Positions 53,241 through 64,000 of a stretch of 64,000 nucleotides of DNA are shown piece by piece; positions within the stretch are counted from its first letter, which is position 1; every line of letters starts with the position of its first letter. The stretch is from the NCBI GenBank assembly GCA_902806565.1, contig CADCXA010000006.1, forward strand, positions 2,625,523 to 2,689,522, written 5' to 3'. A model generated the notes under the pieces. It saw only the letters and a list, made by a program, of their open reading frames with translations, made no database searches and was not told the origin of the DNA. The position numbers and the translations under genes were made by a program. The DNA is from Hypoxylon rubiginosum (lineage: Eukaryota; Ascomycota; Sordariomycetes; Xylariales; Hypoxylaceae).

Positions 53241-54941
53241 TATATAATAGAATTTTTATAAAAATCCGCGTAGTATTTAAATTAATATATATTAAACTTT
53301 TATATTAATAAATCTTTTTATAATTTATATATAAATCTATTAATACCACAGTATATAATTTATTATTATAAAATAAAAGTTTTTATTAATTTTTAGTATT
53401 TATTATAATATAATTTAATTAATTTAATTAGTTATTATATAATATTATTATTAATTAATAAAATAAAAAATAATAAAAATATTAATATAAATTATACTTT
53501 TATTTAATATTTAGTTTTAATTAAATTAATTTTTAAATATAAAGTTTTTAATATTTAAAATTAGTTTTTAAAAGTATTATATAATATTTTTTAGTTATAT
53601 TTTTTTTAAAAATATTAATTTTTTTTTTAAATATTTTTTTAATTAAAATATATATTAAACCGAGATTTATATTATTTAAAAGTTTTTAATTAAATGAAAC
53701 TTTTAAGTTAAGTTATATTATTTATATATTTAAATTAATTTAAATATATAAAATAATAAGTTAAATTTTAAAAAAATAACTTGGAATTTAATTAAAGATT
53801 TAATAAAATATTAATATTTTAAATAACTTAAATAATTTAATATTATTAAGGTTTAATATAAATTTATATAAATAGTTATTAATATAAAGTTTTTAACGCT
53901 AAATATATATAAATTTAAATATTAAATAAAAAATTAATAAAAGTTATATTATATAAAAAGTGTTACTTTTTTTAAATATAAAGTTAAAAAAAAATAACTA
54001 AGAATTAATTAAAATTAATTTAAAAAAAGTAATTATAAAAACATTAAATTTTTTTATATAGTTATTTTATTTTAATATATTAAATATAATAATTTTAAAA
54101 TAAATATTATAATTTAAATATTTATTTTTAATATTATTTTTATTAAAAAACTTTTTATTATTATTAATATATATAATTTAAATTTTTAATTTAATTTATA
54201 GTTTAATTTTAATAATAAATTTTTTTATATTTAAATTTAAGTTATTTATAAATTATATAATTATTAATAAAAATAACTATATATTTAAAATTAATAAATT
54301 TTTTAATATTATAAAAAACTTTTTTTATAAAAATAATTTATAATAAATAATATATTAAAATTAATAATTAATAATATTTTTAATTTTTAATTATTAATTA
54401 TATATAAATATTTTAAAAAAAAGTTATATTAAAATTTTTAAATAAAATTATAATAATAATAAGTTTTTTTAATTTTATTAAAATTTATATATATAAATTT
54501 TTTATATATAAGTTTAATATTAATTATTATATATATAACGTAAAATTAATATATAAAATTAAAAATTTCTATTAATTTAAAAATTTTAAAATTATTATAT
54601 TAATTTATTTTAATAAGCTTTTTTTTAAAATTATTTTTAAAAATAAATATATTTTTTATATTATTATAAATAATTTTCTTTTAAATTAATTATTATTAAT
54701 TAAATTAATTAAAAAAAAAGTAAAACTAAGTTTTATATTAAAAAATAATAATTAAGTTATTATTTTAATAAATCTTTATTAATATAATATTAGTTTTAAA
54801 AATTTTAATATTATTATTAATTATTTTAAATATTTTTTACATTATAAAAATAAACGGTATATTATAAACCATTTAATATTATTAATTAAATATATTAAAT
54901 AATTTAAATTAAAAAAATAAATATTATATAAAAAATTATAA

Positions 54942-55206
54942 TTATTATAATATAAACCTGGATATTTATAACTTATATATATAGCTTATATATAAATGTT
55001 ATTTTATTAATTTAAAAACTAAAACTAAAATTAAAATATACGTAATATTTTAAATAAATATATATTAATAAAAAATAAGTTATTTTAAAATAACTATATA
55101 TATAACTTGTAAATTTTTTCTTTTTTTAGTTTTTTATATTTAAATACGCTTATTTATTTTTAAATAACTAAGTTAAACATTTTTACTTATTTAAATAATA
55201 TATAAT
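54942..55206 (-). repeat. ~262-bp repeat family A, copy (-)
   Basis: Reverse orientation. Retains several unmutated bases (AAACCTGGATATTTATAAC, ATACGCTTATTTATTTTT), so it is one of the less decayed copies. Confidence 0.85.
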
Positions 55207-56214
55207 AATAATAATATAAATTAAAATTAATAACTATAAAAATATAAATATAAATTATAAAGTTATATAAATATTATTAATATTTATAATAAACGTAATT
55301 AATTTTATATTAAAATTAAAAATATTATTTAAAACGTAAAAATCTATAAAATAAACTTAAAATAATAATAAATATATAAAAACTTTAATATTAATTATTA
55401 AAAAACCTTTAAATATTTTAATAAATTTTAAAAACTTATTATTATTATTTTTAATAATTTTTTTTATTTAAATTTAAACTTTAAATAAATAATTTAACAT
55501 TTATTATTACTTGTTTTATAATATTATTTATAATAAAAACACTAAAAAAATTTCTTAAAATACTTATAAATATAACTTTTAATTTTATAATTAATAATTT
55601 TAAACTTAATATTAATTAAAATAAAATTATTATTTAAGTTTTTATTTTTATTAAATTTAAAAATAATATATAATAAAAAACCTTAATATAAATTTTTTTA
55701 TTATTATAATATTAAATAAGTTTATTTTAAAATAAAATTTTAATTAAAAAACTTTTAATGAATTTTTATTTAAAGAATTTATATTAATTAAAATATTAAC
55801 TTTTTATAATATTAATTATAATAAAAAACTTAAATTTAAACGAAATTTTAATATTAAACTTTTTAAAATAACTAGTTATAAAAATAAAATTTATTTAAAA
55901 CTTTTTTAAAAAAAACTTTATTAATAAATTTAATATAAAAAATTTTATAATATAATTAAAAAATTAATTACTAAGATTTTTTTAATATAAATTATATAAT
56001 TTATTTATAAAAAATATAAAGATTTTTATTTTATTTTAATAATTTATAATTTTAAGTAAAATTTAAATATAAAAATTTATTAAAAATATTTAAAAAATTT
56101 ATATATAATAAACTTAATATTATTTTTAGATTCTTTTTTAGTTTTATTTTTAAGTATTATTTTAATATTTTTAATAAAATTTATATAATTTATATATATT
56201 ATAATAATATAAAA

Positions 56215-56482
56215 TAATATTATATATTATTTAAATAAATAAAAAAATTAAACTTAATTATTTAAAAATAAATAAGTATATTTAAATATAAAAAACTAAA
56301 AAAGGAAAAAATCTATAAGTTATATATATAATTACTTTAAAATAACTTATTTTTTATTAATATATATTTATTTAAAATATTATATATATTTTAATTATAA
56401 TTTTAATTTTTAAATTAATAAAATAACGTTTATATATAAACTATATATATAAGTTATAAAAATCTAAGTTTACGTTATAATA
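56215..56482 (+). repeat. ~262-bp repeat family A, copy (+)
   Basis: Same unit as at 59392, ending AGTTTACGTTATAATA. Confidence 0.85.
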
Positions 56483-57446
56483 AATAATCGATTTTATTTT
56501 TTAAAATTAAATTAATTTTTTTTTTAAAAAAAGAAATTAGTAAAATTTAAATTAATTATAATAAATAATAAATATAAAAAAATAAAAAAATAAATATATT
56601 ATTTCTAGCTTTTTTAAAAATATTATAATATTTATTTATATTATATTTTATAAATTAAATAACATTTATTATTATAATATTAAATTTATTTTAAATATTT
56701 ATTTTAAATAATTTTATATATATATAAATTATTTAATTAATATAAAAAAATTTATAAAAAATTCAAATAATTTATTAAAATTTATAATTAGATTTTATAA
56801 AAACTATTATTTATTATTTTATTTATTTTTTATATAAAATATATAGTTATATATTTATAAAATAAATATTATTTTAATAAATAAAAAATATTTTAATTAA
56901 AATCTTTTAATTAATATTTTAAATTTAATAAATAACTTAATATAAATAAAAGTTTTTAAATAATTAAATAAATTAATTATTTATAAGTTTAATTTAATAA
57001 ATATAAAAAAAATAAATGTTTTTTAAAAACTAAAAATCTTAATAATAATTTTTAACAATTTAACTAAAAAAATATAAGAAATTAAAAATTTTTAATTTAA
57101 TAAAAAAAAAATTAATAACTTATATTAAATTATATAATAAAATAAACTTATAAATTTTTAGTTAATTTAATATTATTTATTTAAAATATTAAGTTATAAT
57201 TTTATATTTATATTTTAATATATTAATATTTATAAATTAATATTTTATTAGGTTTTTATTATAAATTTTTTAAAATTAAAAACTTTATTATTAAAAAAAA
57301 TTAAACTATTTATTTAATATAAATTTATTATAATTTAAATAAAATTAATTATTTTAAGTTTAATATATATTTTAATATAAAATAATTATAAAAAATATAT
57401 AAAAAAACGTGATAAAAAACATATAATTTATTATATTTATATAAAA

Positions 57447-57560
57447 AATAATATAAATATAAAAAAATAATATAAAAAGCTTGGTATTTTAAAATTTAAA
57501 TTAAATATAAAACTAAATTAAATGCTTTTTAAAATATAAACTATTTTAAAAATATAAACC
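57447..57560 (+). repeat. Repeat family C, copy 2
   Basis: Second copy of the unit at 53117-53240, in direct orientation 4.3 kb away. Confidence 0.6.
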
Positions 57561-58449
57561 ATATAAATATTTAAAACATATTAATAAAAAATAAATGTTT
57601 TTAAATAAAAATCTTTTTTTTTAAAATAAATTTTATATTTTTTAAAATTAGTTTTTTATATTTAAATTATTAAATATTAAATGTTCGTTATTTTTTAAAA
57701 TAATATTTTTATAATTAAATAATTTTTTTTATTAGATTTTAATTATTATATTTATAAAGTTATTATTTTAATAATTTTCAGTTTTTTTATTTTTTTATTT
57801 TATTATTTATAGTTTTTATTTTATTATAAAATTGGTTTTTAAAATAATTATAAAATTTTTATTTTTATTTTTTATATTTAAAATATTATTTTTTAATTAT
57901 AAATTTAATTATTTTTTTTTTATATAATTTTAAAATTCAAGTTTTTTATTTTTAAATTTATTCTTACTTATTTATAAATTTTTAAATAAATATATTATTT
58001 TTAAAAATTTAGTTATAATTATTTTTATAGTATTTTTATTTTTATTTATTTATATTAATTATTAAATTATATATATAATTATTTTAATAAATTTAATTAA
58101 ATTATTATTATATATTAAATATATTAATATTATTATAATTTATAATATTAATAAAAATCACTTGTAAAATTATTTGATTTATTTTATTTTTAATTTATAA
58201 TATATTTTTATAAAATAAATAAGCTTATTTTTAAATATATAAAATTTATTATTTAGTTTTATATTAAAAATTATATATTTATTTTTCGCTTTTTTATAGA
58301 TATTAAAATTAAAATATATTTTATAAATATATTTTATAAAAATAATAAATATTTAAATTAATTTTAAGTGATTTTTATAAAAATATAAAAAAATATTTAT
58401 TATTAATTTTTTCTTAAAATATAATTTAATATTTATTATTTATAAAATA

Positions 58450-58713
58450 TTATTATAATATAAACTTAAATATTTATAATTTATATATATAATTTATATA
58501 TAAATATTATTTTATTAATTTAAAAATTAAAATTAAAATTAAAACATATATAATATTTTAAATAAATATATATTAATAAAAAATAAATTATTTTAAAATA
58601 ACTATATATATAACTTATAGATTTTTCTTTTTTTAGATTTTTATATTTAAATACGTTTATTTATTTTAAAATAACTAAGTTTAGTTTTTTTATTTATTTA
58701 AATAATATATAAT
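58450..58713 (-). repeat. ~262-bp repeat family A, copy (-)
   Basis: Full-length reverse copy, placed directly beside the inverted family B/minisatellite segment. Confidence 0.85.
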
Positions 58714-58759
58714 AAATATTAAAAAATTAATTTTTATTAACTTTTAATTAATTTAATAT

Positions 58760-58940
58760 AATTTTTAAAAAAATGTAAAAAAAAATAAAATAGTTAATTT
58801 AAAAAAATAAAAATTAATATATAATAAACTAATTTATTAAAACTTAAAATAATAATATATTAATTATATATAAATATATTTTAATATATAATTTAAAATT
58901 TATATTTTAAAATTATATTTTTTTAAGTTTATATATTTTA
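58760..58940 (-). repeat. Repeat family B, inverted copy
   Basis: Reverse complement of 51873-52060, including the TTTTTTTTTACATTTTT segment, with nearly all differences being transitions. Confidence 0.8.
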
Positions 58941-59243
58941 TATTTATTTTATTTATTTTATTTATTTTATTTATTTTATTTATTTTATTTATTTTATTTA
59001 TTTTATTTATTTTATTTATTTTATTTATTTTATTTATTTTATTTATTTTATTTATTTTATTTATTTTATTTATTTTATTTATTTTATTTATTTTATTTAT
59101 TTTATTTATTTTATTTATTTTATTTATTTTATTTATTTTATTTATTTTATTTATTTTATTTATTTTATTTATTTTATTTATTTTATTTATTTTATTTATT
59201 TTATTTATTTTATTTATTTTATTTATTTTATTTATTTTATTTA
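58941..59243 (-). repeat. Minisatellite (ATTTATTTT)n, about 33 copies, inverted
   Basis: The reverse complement of the array at 51488-51872. Together with family B it forms a 7-kb-spaced inverted pair. Confidence 0.92.
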
Positions 59244-59391
59244 ATTTTATTTATATTATTTATATTATTTAATTTTATTTATATTAATTTTTATTTATTA
59301 ATATTAATTTTTTAAAAATATAATATTTTTAAATTTATTTATATAAAAATTAATAATATTAAAAAGTTTATTTTTAAAAACTAATATTTAT

Positions 59392-59652
59392 TACACACCG
59401 TTTAAATAAGTAAAAAAACTAAGCTTAGTTATCTAAAAATAAATAAGCGTATTTAAATATAAAAAACTAAAAAAAGAAAAAATTTATAAGTTATATATAT
59501 AACTATTTTAAAATAACTTATTTTTTATTAATATATATTTATTTAAAATATTATATATGTTCCGGTTTTAGTTTTAATTTTTAAATTAATTAAATAACGT
59601 TTATATATAAGTTATATATATAAGTTATAAATATTTAAATCCACGTTATAAT
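59392..59652 (+). repeat. ~262-bp repeat family A, least decayed copy (+)
   Basis: Starts ACACACCGTTTAAATAAGT and ends AAATCCACGTTATAATA. It keeps ATGTTCCGGTTTTAG in the middle, more C/G than any other copy, so it is closest to the original sequence. The ends hint at short imperfect inverted repeats (ACCGT-TTAAAT against AACGTGGATTTAAAT). Confidence 0.88.
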
Positions 59653-59782
59653 AATATTTATTTTTTTAAATATAATAATATATTATTATAATTTTTTAAT
59701 AATTATTTAAAATTTAATATTTATATTTTTAAAATTAATAATATTTATTAAAAAAAAAATTTTATTATATTATTTATATTTA

Positions 59783-60085
59783 TTATAATATAAATTTAAA
59801 TATTTATAATTTATATATATAATATTATATATTATTTAAATAAATAAAAAAGTTAAATATAGTTATTTAAAAATAAATAAATATATTTAAATATAAAAAT
59901 ATAAAAAAGAAAAAAATTTATAAATTATATATATAATTATTTTAAAATAAAATTTTTTTTTTAATATATATTTATTTAAAATATTATATATATAATAATT
60001 TTAATTCTAATATTTAAATTAATAAAATAATATTTATATATAAAATATATATATAAATTATAAATATTTAAATTTATATTATAAT
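59783..60085 (+). repeat. Repeat family A, copy (+) abutting a minus-strand fragment
   Basis: A ~40-bp minus fragment (59783-59822) is followed at once by a near-complete plus copy (59825-60085), as if one copy had inserted into or recombined with another. Confidence 0.75.
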
Positions 60086-60353
60086 ATTATTTTTATTTTA
60101 AAAAATAATATATATTTTTATATATTAAAATCTTTTTTATAAGTTTTTATTTTTCAGTAAAATTATTTTATTATTATTTATATATAGTTTATTAAATTTA
60201 TTATATAATTTTTTTTTATTAAGTTTATTAATAATTTAAATTATTTTAAATTATTATTATAATTTTTTTATAATATTAATATATTATATTATATTTAATA
60301 TTATAATTATTTATAATATATTTTTAATATCGTTTAACTTAATTATATTTATT

Positions 60354-60615
60354 ATTATAATATAAATTTAAATATTTATAATTTATATATATAGCTTATA
60401 TATAAACGTTATTTTATTAATTTAAAAATTAAAATTAAAATTAAAACACACGTGATATTTTAAATAAATATATATTAATAAAAAATAAGTTATTTTAAAA
60501 TAATTATATATATAACTTATAAATTTTTTCTTTTTTTAGTTTTTTATATTTAAATATATTTATTTATTTTTAAATAATTAAACTTAGTTTTTTTATTTAT
60601 TTAAATAATATATAA
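60354..60615 (-). repeat. ~262-bp repeat family A, copy (-)
   Basis: Full-length reverse copy, with AAAACACACGTGATATTTT in the middle. Confidence 0.85.
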
Positions 60616-61707
60616 CATTTATTAATAAATTTTTATTTATTTATATTAATATTAATTAATTTATTTTATTATTTACTTTTATAATTTTTTTATAATTATT
60701 TAAATTTATTTTATTAATTTTTAGTAATAAATGTTATTTTTTAATTAAAAGTTTTTTTAATTTTATTATATAAGCTTTTTAATTAAATAATAATAATATT
60801 AAAAAATTATATTTTATTTTATATAATAATATATTAATAAATTTATATAATAATAATATTTATATTATATTTAATATTAATATTATAATTAACTAATAAT
60901 TTTAATAATAATTAATAAATAAATAAAAATATTAATTAATATATTTATTTATTATTTTTATTTAACTTATTATTTAAAAATATTTTATAATAAAAAAGTT
61001 TTATTTTATATTTATAATTTATAATATTTTATTTATAAAATTTATAATAAATTATAATTATTAATTATTAATTATTTTAATTATAAGTTTAAAAATCTTA
61101 TATTATTTTTAAAAATATATTTAAATTATATTTTTATTATAATTATTTAAAAACATAATTTTTTTTATAAATTGTTTTTTAACTTATAAATTATTAGCTT
61201 ATAAATTATTATATATATATTTATTTTTTAAATATAAATTTAAAATATATTATAATATATAATTATATTTATAATAATATTAATAAAAAATATAACTAAC
61301 TTAATATTTTATTATAAAAATATTTTAAAAATTAATAATAATAATTATTAATAAAATAATTAATATTAATAATATATAAAAAATATTTTATATATTTTCT
61401 TTTAATTAAAATATATTATTATTAAATATAAATATATATTAATTAATATTTTTATTTAAAAGTTATTTATATTAAATATAATTAATTAATTATTATAAAA
61501 TACCAGTTTTTTAAATATAAAAAATATATTATTTAACTTATTATTTTATATTATTTAATAATAAATATTTAAATTAAAATAAATAATTTTTATTTTTAAT
61601 TATTTATTTATTAGTTTTATTTTAAATTTTTTAAATCTAAATATATTTTTATAAAAAATAAATAAATATATAAAATCTTTTTATATTTTTAATATTATTA
61701 TATTTAT

Positions 61708-61970
61708 TATAATATAAACTTAAATATTTATAGCTTATATATATAACTTATATATAAACGTTATTTTATTAATTTAAAAGTTAAAATTAAAACCGAAATA
61801 TATATAATATTTTAAATAAATATATATTAATAAAAAATAAATTATATTAAAATAATTATATATATAACTTATAAACTTTTTCTTTTTTTAGTTTTTTATA
61901 TTTAAATATACTTATTTATTTTTAAATAACTAAGTTTAGTTTTTTTATTTATTTAAATAATATATAATAA
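61708..61970 (-). repeat. ~262-bp repeat family A, copy (-)
   Basis: Full-length reverse copy, with AAAACCGAAATATATATAAT in the middle where the copy at 59392 has its CCGG-containing segment. Confidence 0.85.
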
Positions 61971-64000
61971 TATTTAAATATAAATTTTATTTTAAAAAAA
62001 GAATTTTTATTTAAAATAAATATTAATAATATTTTATATAATTTTTAAAAAAAAATATTAAATGGATAACTTTTATTATTTATTATTATAATAATTAATA
62101 ATAAATTATTATTAACTATAAATAATTTATTAAAAAATATTAAAACTAAAAAATATATTTTTATTAATATTAATTTTATAAAAAAAGCTTAAAAATTATT
62201 ATAAATATTATTAAAAATTAGATTTAAATTATAATATATAAATAAGTATAATAAAAAATTTATATAAATAATTAATATATTATTATTAATAGATATTTAT
62301 ATTAATAATTAATATATTATTATTAATAAATATTTTTATTAATAATTAAATAATTAAATAAATATTAATAATAATTATTAATATAAAATAAGATATTATT
62401 ATTAAAAGAAATTAGTTTAAAAAATATAATATTATAATTAATATTATTTATTATTAACTTTTATTTTTAAATATTTAAATTATATAATAACTAAAAAATA
62501 TTAAAATAAATAACGAAGAATATTTAATAAAAAATATAAATAATAAATTTTAATAAGATATTTATAATTAATATAAAAGAAAATAAAAAAAATTTAATAT
62601 TAATAAGCTAGTTATTAATTAATAATAGAAAAATAATATAAATATTAAATATAAGTTTATAATATAATCTAATAATTAAAAATATAAAAAAACTTAAAGT
62701 TAAAAATACTAATAATAATAATATTTAAAAAATAATATAAATATTAATAATAATTTTATTTTAAAACCTAAATAAGTTATATTATATATAGTTTAAATTA
62801 TAAAAAATAAAATAAATAAAATAAAAAAAGAAGAATAATAATAACTTTTTTAAAAAAAAAATTTATATATATATTATATTTATATTTAAATATAAATAAA
62901 AAAAGTTATTATTATATATATTATAATATAATAAAATAATATAAAAATTATAAATTAAATATAGTTTTTATTAAGGTTGAATTTTTTTATAAGTTTTTAA
63001 GGAAAATTAAAATTAAAAAATTTAATTTTTATAATATTAACCACTTATTAAAAAATAAATAAAAATATAATAACTATAAATATAATTTTAAACTTTAAAA
63101 TAAAAATAAATTAAAGTAATTAATAATATAAATAATATTTAAAAAACATTATAATTATTTAAACATTTTTAATTAAATTATATTAAATAAGGTTTTATTA
63201 TATTAATTAAAAGTAAATTATAAAATTAAATTTAAAAAAAAGTTTAAAAAATTAAGCTATTTTTTTTAATATAAAATATTAATAAATAAGTTAAAAACTT
63301 ATAAAAAATATATAATAAAATATATTTATAGAAAATTTATAAAATTAAATATATTATTATAAATAATATTAATATTTTTTATATTAAAGTTAAATAACAA
63401 TTTATAATTTTATATTAATTATTAAAAATTTAATAACTTTATTAAAAAAACTAATATTTATTATTATTAGTTAAAAAAACTTTTAATAAGATATTTATAA
63501 TTAAAATATTTAATAAAATAAATATCTAATAAATTTTTTATTATATTAAATTTAATTTAAATTTAAAAAATTTAATAACATTTTAAACTTATTATAATTC
63601 TTATAAATATAAAGTTTTTTTTTTAGTTTTTTAAATAAATTATTAAGTTTTTAATATTTTATTAATAATATTTTAATAAAATATTTTAATAAGTTTTATA
63701 ATATATATTTAAATAATATATTAATTTATTTATAATTTAAAGAAAAATATATTTTATATATTAATTTAATGTTAAAATATTTATATATAATAAGTTTTTA
63801 AATTAATATAATTAAATATAAATTTTATATAAAAAAAATAAAAATTTTAAGGTTTATTATAAAAACTAATAATATAGTAATAAACTTTTTAAAAATTATA
63901 TTATTAATAAGTTAAAAAAAACTAAAAAATATTATAATAAAATTAAAATATTAAAGTGTTAAAATGTTACGTGATACTTTAAACTGTATATAGCTTAAGC

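Larger units (their letters stand above)
48360..63950. repeat. Extremely AT-rich, gene-free block with RIP-like decay
   Basis: Over some 15.6 kb nearly every base is A or T; isolated C and G residues are rare and CpG almost absent. Stop codons occur in all frames at short intervals, so no coding frame survives. The block is built from repeated units whose copies differ largely by C/T and G/A changes (for example AATCCACGTTATA at one copy against AATTTATATTATA at another). That is the pattern left by RIP, which mutates duplicated DNA in many ascomycetes. It is most simply read as an accumulation of dead transposons; a pericentromeric or centromeric position is possible. GC content rises slightly in the last 40 bases of the window. 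Confidence 0.95.

Noticed and set aside
48360..63950. Mitochondrial genome insertion
   Set aside because: No mitochondrial genes, tRNAs or rRNAs are recognisable, and the copies of internal repeats show transition-type decay instead.

Overview
This is a nuclear segment from a filamentous ascomycete (Pezizomycotina, most likely a sordariomycete; the class is inferred). It has multi-exon genes with short 49-150 nt introns carrying GTAAGT/GTATGT donors and CTAAC-like branch sites, two Zn2Cys6 regulators, a Pth11-type seven-helix receptor, an NRPS-like A-T-R reductase, and a gene-free, extremely AT-rich block typical of repeat-induced point mutation (RIP). I rebuilt 14 protein genes by hand-splicing. 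In all 14 the exon phases add up to an intact reading frame.

Layout. 1-5000: HAD-type phosphatase (-) and coatomer epsilon subunit (-). 5000-12000: Zn2Cys6 regulator followed by an MFS transporter, both +. 13116-13690: a 575-bp fold-back (MITE-like) element just upstream of a MYND zinc-finger gene (+). 15091-16624: secreted Thr/Val-rich wall-type protein (-), seven exons. 18623-20961: second Zn2Cys6 regulator (+). 21881-23747: Rieske-FAD oxidoreductase of the AIFM3 type (+). 24970-27436: coiled-coil protein (+). 28502-33958: very large phospholipase D (-). 35307-36148: acetate/ammonium-type GPR1/FUN34/YaaH transporter (-). 39124-40455: fungal rhodopsin-like receptor (+). 42267-45544: NRPS-like adenylation-thiolation-reductase (+). 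45925-48099: coiled-coil, probably cytoskeletal or spindle protein (-).

48360 to about 63950 is an almost pure A/T block with no coding potential. It is a nest of old repeats: at least eight near-complete copies of a ~262-bp element in both orientations, two inverted arrays of a 9-bp minisatellite embedded in a shared repeat, an LTR-like pair of direct repeats 1.4 kb apart, and a ~162-bp tandem unit. Copies differ largely by C/T and G/A transitions, which fits RIP. The change from gene-rich to AT-rich DNA is abrupt and is marked by a GC-rich hairpin. The block could be a RIP isochore, pericentromere or centromere flank.

How the genes relate: most are independent housekeeping or signalling genes (vesicle coat, phospholipid signalling, redox, acetate uptake). 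Plausible functional pairs are the Zn2Cys6 regulator with its downstream MFS transporter. The NRPS-like reductase lacks neighbouring tailoring enzymes and looks like a stand-alone acid reductase. No clearly new multi-gene system was found. The most unusual structures are the fold-back element and the repeat families inside the AT block.
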